From positions 14,573,835 through 14,637,834 of the forward strand of contig NC_003076.8 in NCBI RefSeq assembly GCF_000001735.4: a DNA stretch of 64,000 bases, given 5' to 3'. The stretch comes from Arabidopsis thaliana (Eukaryota > Streptophyta > Magnoliopsida > Brassicales > Brassicaceae). The notes under the pieces are model-generated. The model was not told where the DNA came from, did not search any database, and saw nothing but the letters and a program-made list of their open reading frames with translations. Below are positions 59,301 through 64,000 of the stretch, piece by piece. Numbering within the stretch: the stretch's first letter is position 1; every line of letters starts with the position of its first letter. The translations under genes were made by a program, and so were the position numbers.

Positions 59301-60272
59301 CCATCTTCAACAGTGGCAGCAGCAATCAGAGATGCCATCTCCCTCGTTCATGAAGTCAGATTTTACTGACTCAAGCAACAAATTTGCAACAACTGCTAGT
59401 CCGGCTTCTGGAGATGGCAATCTTTTGAATTTTTCTATAACCGGTCAGTCTGTACTCCCTGAGCAGTTAACAACAGAGGGCTGGTCTCCAAAAGCATCCA
59501 ACACTTTTTCTGAACCGTTGTCACTTCCACAAGCCTATCCTGGGAAGAGTCTTGCTCTAGAACCCGGAAATCCGCAGAATCCCTCTCTTTTCGGTGTTGA
59601 TCCCGACTCTGGACTCTTCCTCCCCAGTACGGTTCCCCGCTTTGCTTCTTCATCAGGAGATGCTGAAGCTTCCCCTATGTCACTAACAGATTCAGGATTT
59701 CAGAATTCCTTATATAGCTGCATGCAAGACACAACTCATGAGTTATTGCATGGAGCTGGACAGATTAACTCGTCCAACCAAACCAAGAACTTTGTAAAGG
59801 TGCTGGTTTGTTCTAGGCTCACCGACTTCTCTGTGGCTCTACTGTCTCTAAGAAAATACTGATATGCTTACAAATCCAAAACTGCAGGTTTATAAATCTG
59901 GTTCGGTTGGGCGTTCATTAGACATCTCCCGATTCAGCAGCTACCACGAGCTGCGAGAAGAGTTAGGGAAGATGTTTGCTATCGAAGGGTTGTTGGAAGA
60001 CCCCCTTAGATCAGGCTGGCAGCTTGTATTCGTTGACAAGGAAAATGATATTCTTCTCCTTGGTGATGACCCATGGGAGTAAGTAAAGTACTCTTCTTCT
60101 ATTTGTATACATTGCTTTAGATTTGAGATAGATCTTTAAAAGCTTGTTCTGCAGGTCATTTGTGAATAACGTTTGGTACATAAAGATACTATCACCAGAA
60201 GATGTGCATCAAATGGGAGATCATGGAGAAGGCAGTGGTGGGTTATTCCCGCAAAACCCGACCCATCTCTAG
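56317..60272 (+). CDS. ARF8: Auxin response factor 8
   Basis: Fourteen exons total 2436 nt, 811 residues: 56317-56359, 56444-56553, 56643-56741, 56848-56904, 56981-57136, 57230-57314, 57596-57686, 57758-57922, 58007-58129, 58242-58317, 58446-58593, 58826-59799, 59888-60078 and 60155-60272. The B3 DNA-binding domain (about 125-230) includes [20 protein letters not shown] and [15 protein letters not shown]. The ARF domain follows ([28 protein letters not shown]). The middle region is Gln-rich, the mark of an activating ARF. The C-terminal PB1 domain has [12 protein letters not shown] and [17 protein letters not shown] for Aux/IAA pairing. ARF8 binds auxin-response elements and controls flower maturation, fruit set and hypocotyl growth, redundantly with ARF6. 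It carries a miR167 site in exon 13. Confidence 0.97.
60007..60027 (+). promoter_or_regulatory. miR167 target site in ARF8
   Basis: TAGATCAGGCTGGCAGCTTG plus T is complementary to miR167 along nearly all 21 positions. It lies in exon 13 within the PB1 coding region. miR167 cleavage of ARF6 and ARF8 is established; the site here is intact. Confidence 0.93.
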
Positions 60273-60779
60273 AAGCTGCTTCGGTGTTAGTCTCATCATG
60301 CTACAACGCGGGAGCCCTTTGTTTCCCATTTGAAGTCGTTTCCACTCATCTTTATATGCCATTCGTTCGCATCTCTCTCGTTTTGACGTTTTTAGAAAGA
60401 AACATAATCATATTTGTGAGTATGGGTCCTGAAACTTTAGGACGTACTTTAGCTTGTATTAGACAGACACTCTCGTCATAAACATAAGAACCTTTATGTA
60501 GCTGTCTCAGGGTAACTAAACTTTTCTAGTATTTATTCTTATTCTATTTTTGTAACAACATTGTTAGACATTCAGTTTGGTCAGACCAATTAGATTCCAT
60601 AAGGTGTGAAACCAAAACCAACCAAATCTTTAAAACACAACCATTAATCACAAAATGTTACCAAAAGCTTCTACTAGTAACTTAGGTTGAAGAATGACAT
60701 AGATGAAGTACCAACAACTCATTTTCTCCCTTTCTTTTTGACCCAAAGAGTACTTAAACGTGCACACACATCAGACTTA

Positions 60780-63106
60780 TCAACCTTGGACAGCATTCAT
60801 GGCATCTCTCAATCTCTTATCATCTTTAGCATCATAGAAGCATTTACGTCTCTTCGAGTCACTTATAAGGTTTGCCCAAATCGAACCACTCCGAGCCAGT
60901 GTTGACTCATTTCCAATCACCCATAAACAGTGCCTAGCTCGAGTGAGTGCCACATTGGCTCTTTGACGGTTACTGAGAAATCCAACCTTCCCGTTACTAT
61001 TACTTCTAACGGTAGAGATGATGATAATGTCTTCTTCACCACCTTGAAACCCATCTACAGACCGAACATTCACAGTGAAAAGCTCACCTGATAAGGAACT
61101 GTACTTATCTCTGATTCTCTCTTGGATTGCTCTAACTTGTCCTTTGTAAGGAGTAATCACTCCAACACTCATTTTCATCTTTCTTTCCCTAGAAACTGTT
61201 TCAACATTAAGCAAATTTTGTCAAAAGGAATAATGAAACAGTTTAAATACTATACACTTATAAATCAATAAAGATTATATACCTTTGAAAAGATTTGATA
61301 TGATTTCAGAAACCACAGCAACTTCAACCATGTTCTTGGGACTATCTCCATCACCAAACTCTTCTTTTCCACGTCCAACATTGATAAAAGAAAATGAGCC
61401 AAACATGTTTCCTTGAAGAAACCTCTTTTGATAAATACTTTCTTGAACATTTGCAGCATCTTTGATTCTCCCACCATAAAACTCTTTATAAGGGAAACGA
61501 CTAATCGAAGGATGCATTCGGTACTGAACATCAAGCAAATGCTTTTTATGACCAAGCAGAACCAATCTCTCGAACAAGCTTCTTCCGAATTTCGCCTTCT
61601 CGCATTGATCGTTATGAACCATTGCAGGTAACTGAAACTCATCTCCTATTAGAATGGCGTGACGTAGTCCAGGAAGTTGCAATGCAGCAACTGATTCACA
61701 TTCTTTAAGCTGAGCTGCCTCATCAACCACAAGAACTTCTATATTTCCAGTCCTTTCCTCATTTATTTCTGCAGCACCTGAGGCTGTGCATATGATTTAT
61801 GTCTGCATTTTTCTATTTGACGAACATATTGCTGGTACTTAGTCTCTGTGTTTTCAAGAAGATCTATGATTGACTCCAAACTCTGCTTCCATCCACAAGT
61901 AGATAAAAACAGTTTACGAAGTTTGCTTATACGATGATCAAGAAAGACATTACGAAGATAATCAGTATCTTTGATCCTCATTCTTTTTTGGTTTCCAGCT
62001 AAAAAAATATTCCCCAAGCCATAAGTGGCATGTTCTGAATATTTATTCGATAAAGCCAATAGCCTTGATGTTACTTCTACAATAGCTGTGTTTGTAGGAG
62101 CACACACAACTGTTTTGCACCTTAGCTTGAGAAGGACAAGGAGAAGAGTAGCGACCGTCTTTGTCTTAAGAGGTCCCCATATGAGTTTCACACTGTTCTT
62201 GTGATTACTATCTCTTGTCTCAAGGCAGCTCAAGATTGCAGCTTCTTGTGAAGAGTTCAATTTTGATGAACGGATTATATCCAAAACATTTTGTCCCCAA
62301 GTTCTAGAAGAAACAATTGGCTCCATACCCTGCAATACAAGTAATTACTCCAAGCAACAAATAAAACTTTATAGTGGATCCATCAAGAGAATCATCAAGA
62401 CCATTTCTTATATACATACCGCAGTATTTGGCTGAAGAACACTCTGGATGAGATCAAAGTTGGGAGCTTCATGGTGCAAAGCATTCCATATTCAAATGTT
62501 CGTAGTTGAATTCATAAGAAGAACACCGAAACCAAGTGACTTTTTCTCATCATGGAATATTAATCTTGACAAAATAACAGAGATATTTGGATAAGTATCA
62601 ACAGAAATAGAACCAAGAAGTAAAGGATTCAAGTCATCGACTCCTCTAGGCCTTTCCTTTGTCAAAGCAATAAGATCTCCACATTTTGGCTGATACTTTT
62701 CTCTAATACTCAATGCATCATTTATTGACATATCGTAGAACAACTTGTTTGATAAGCTTCCACTTGATTCCTTTGTCATTGTCTCCAAGGAACTAATTTC
62801 AAAGAGATGAGCTTTTGACAAAGATTTGAAGCTTGTGGACAACTCGGTTCGCGTTTCCTCCAGTAGATGAGGAACAAAACACTTCAAGTATTCATTAACG
62901 GAACTAAACTTGTCTGGTATAGTCTTTATCTGTTACAAGAATAATAGACTATTGATTATAGCTATAAGTCTCTAAACATGTCAACTAATGAAGAAAGGTT
63001 AAAAGAAATGAAAACCTTTTGCTTGTAGAGATCTTTGTTGAGAATATCTTCCATAGACCAAGAAAATATTCTATCAAGTAGACTTGTTTTCTCGTTTCGT
63101 TCCATG
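60780..63106 (-). pseudogene. SEN1/MAA3-like superfamily 1 RNA helicase, degenerate
   Basis: Exon-like segments are 63106-63016, 62929-62420, 62329-61283 and 61195-60780. The start has IFSWSMEDILNKDLYK and PHLLEETRTELSTSFKSLS, as in the plant SEN1-like family. Helicase motifs II to VI remain: [67 protein letters not shown] and [13 protein letters not shown]. Three lesions are seen: a TGA at 62494-62492 where the family reads on, a shortened Walker A (WGPLKTKT where GPPGTGKTKT is expected), and an internal deletion with frame change near 61795 that removes the sequence before ICTASGAAEI. Without the P-loop it cannot hydrolyse ATP. By position it is AT5G37030; some annotations may call introns around the lesions. 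Confidence 0.75.
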
Positions 63107-63162
63107 ATTCTTTCACTTTGACTAACTTTCTTTCCTGCAAGATTAAGACAAAGAAGAAGCAA

Positions 63163-64000
63163 AAGATTGGTACATATATAAAAACAAGAACCGAGAGATG
63201 TTAATAGCTCTCTTAAAGAAGTCGAAAGGTCTAGCTAGAATTTGAAGAGTTTTTTTTTTTCTACAGTTCCAGTAATTTACATTAACTATTATTTTTTAAA
63301 AACAAAAAAAGAAGTTGGAGAAAAATGAGAATACCACTTCTATCTTCGGTCTGTTATTGGATCTTAGTCTAATACAGTAATCTATCTATACATATAATTA
63401 GAGAGTTTTTCTCTCCATCTACAGTGTCCATCTAAGCAACACTATTTATTATACACTTAAATAAAATTTAAACATTCATTTACTGCATATTTATGTCATC
63501 TAAAAATTTTAAATAAATAAAAAAATTATGTAAAATAAATGAGATGTTAAAATAATAAAAGATAATGCTATGAAATTTTTATTAGTAATAATAATAATTA
63601 AAATTTTAACAGGTAAAAATTAAAAATTATCATACATCAAATTTTTAAATGTGTTAATGAGTTTTAGAATGGAAGTAATTTTTAAATGCATGGTAGAATG
63701 AAAATAAACTTATGTAGTTCTATATGGAAAATATTAAATAAGAAGATAAATTTTAAAGTCAAGCATTAGTTTCTAAGAACAATATACTACATATTTTTAT
63801 TTATTATTAAATTTTTACTTAAAGAAATAAAAGATTACTAACTCAACTTAAATTATAATTTAAGACGAATATATACTAATATTTTAAATAATATATAATC
63901 AATGATCTCATTATTCATGATTTCTACAACAAATATATACAAAAAAGTATGTAAGCCGTTAAAAAAACTATATGTAATTTGTGTAACAGCTTCTCAAGTG
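63163..64000. other. AT-rich sequence upstream of the helicase-like gene
   Basis: From 63163 to about 63330 the sequence could still belong to the helicase transcript: TTCCTGCAAG near 63134 looks like a minus-strand acceptor. Beyond that it is strongly AT-rich, with no ORF, tRNA or repeat I can define. Confidence 0.45.

Overview
This is plant nuclear DNA. Genes carry many short GT-AG introns in an AT-rich, transposon-dense background. From memory, the gene order CAT3, DEG10, a small unknown gene, NHL25, a GT47 exostosin gene, a myristoylated-type protein, ARF8, then a SEN1/MAA3-like helicase matches Arabidopsis thaliana chromosome 5, about AT5G36940 to AT5G37030. My hand-built exon chains give CAT3 of 609, DEG10 of 586 and ARF8 of 811 residues, all in frame and the lengths I recall for A. 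thaliana. The source is therefore A. thaliana or a very close relative, in transposon-rich pericentromeric sequence.

The left 16 kb is a pile of nested transposons. A Mutator-like fold-back element (612-7462, 9-bp target duplication) was invaded by a LINE (667-6580). A second LINE of the same family, truncated at its 5' end, follows (7620-10853). Next come a decayed Harbinger-like copy and a 4.2-kb Mutator-like element with long inverted repeats (11961-16198). The left arm of that element was split by another small element holding a copia gag fragment between two inverted tRNA-like sequences.

From 16.5 to 38.6 kb the host genes are CAT3 (amino acid transport), DEG10 (mitochondrial HtrA-type protease), a small unknown gene, NHL25 (LEA_2 membrane protein), a UTP14-like pseudogene and a secreted S1-family protein. 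They are separated by a decayed tandem duplication, a Helitron-like insert, an LTR-retrotransposon scrap, a TAA-flanked MITE and an element with doubled inverted repeats.

From 41 to 64 kb there are a dead hAT transposase, the exostosin gene, an N-myristoylation-type gene on the minus strand, and then a repeat cluster. That cluster includes a second copy of the E2F-motif Mutator-like element (51779-53300) and a LINE scrap. ARF8 follows, with six small leader ORFs and a miR167 site. Convergent to ARF8 lies a SEN1-like helicase gene that has lost its Walker A loop and looks like a pseudogene.

The genes do not form one pathway; ARF8 and miR167 are the only clear regulatory module. The least ordinary structures are the nested gag/tRNA-like/Mutator composite, the two fold-back elements loaded with perfect E2F sites, the doubled-arm element and the helicase without a P-loop. 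I found no convincing wholly new system.
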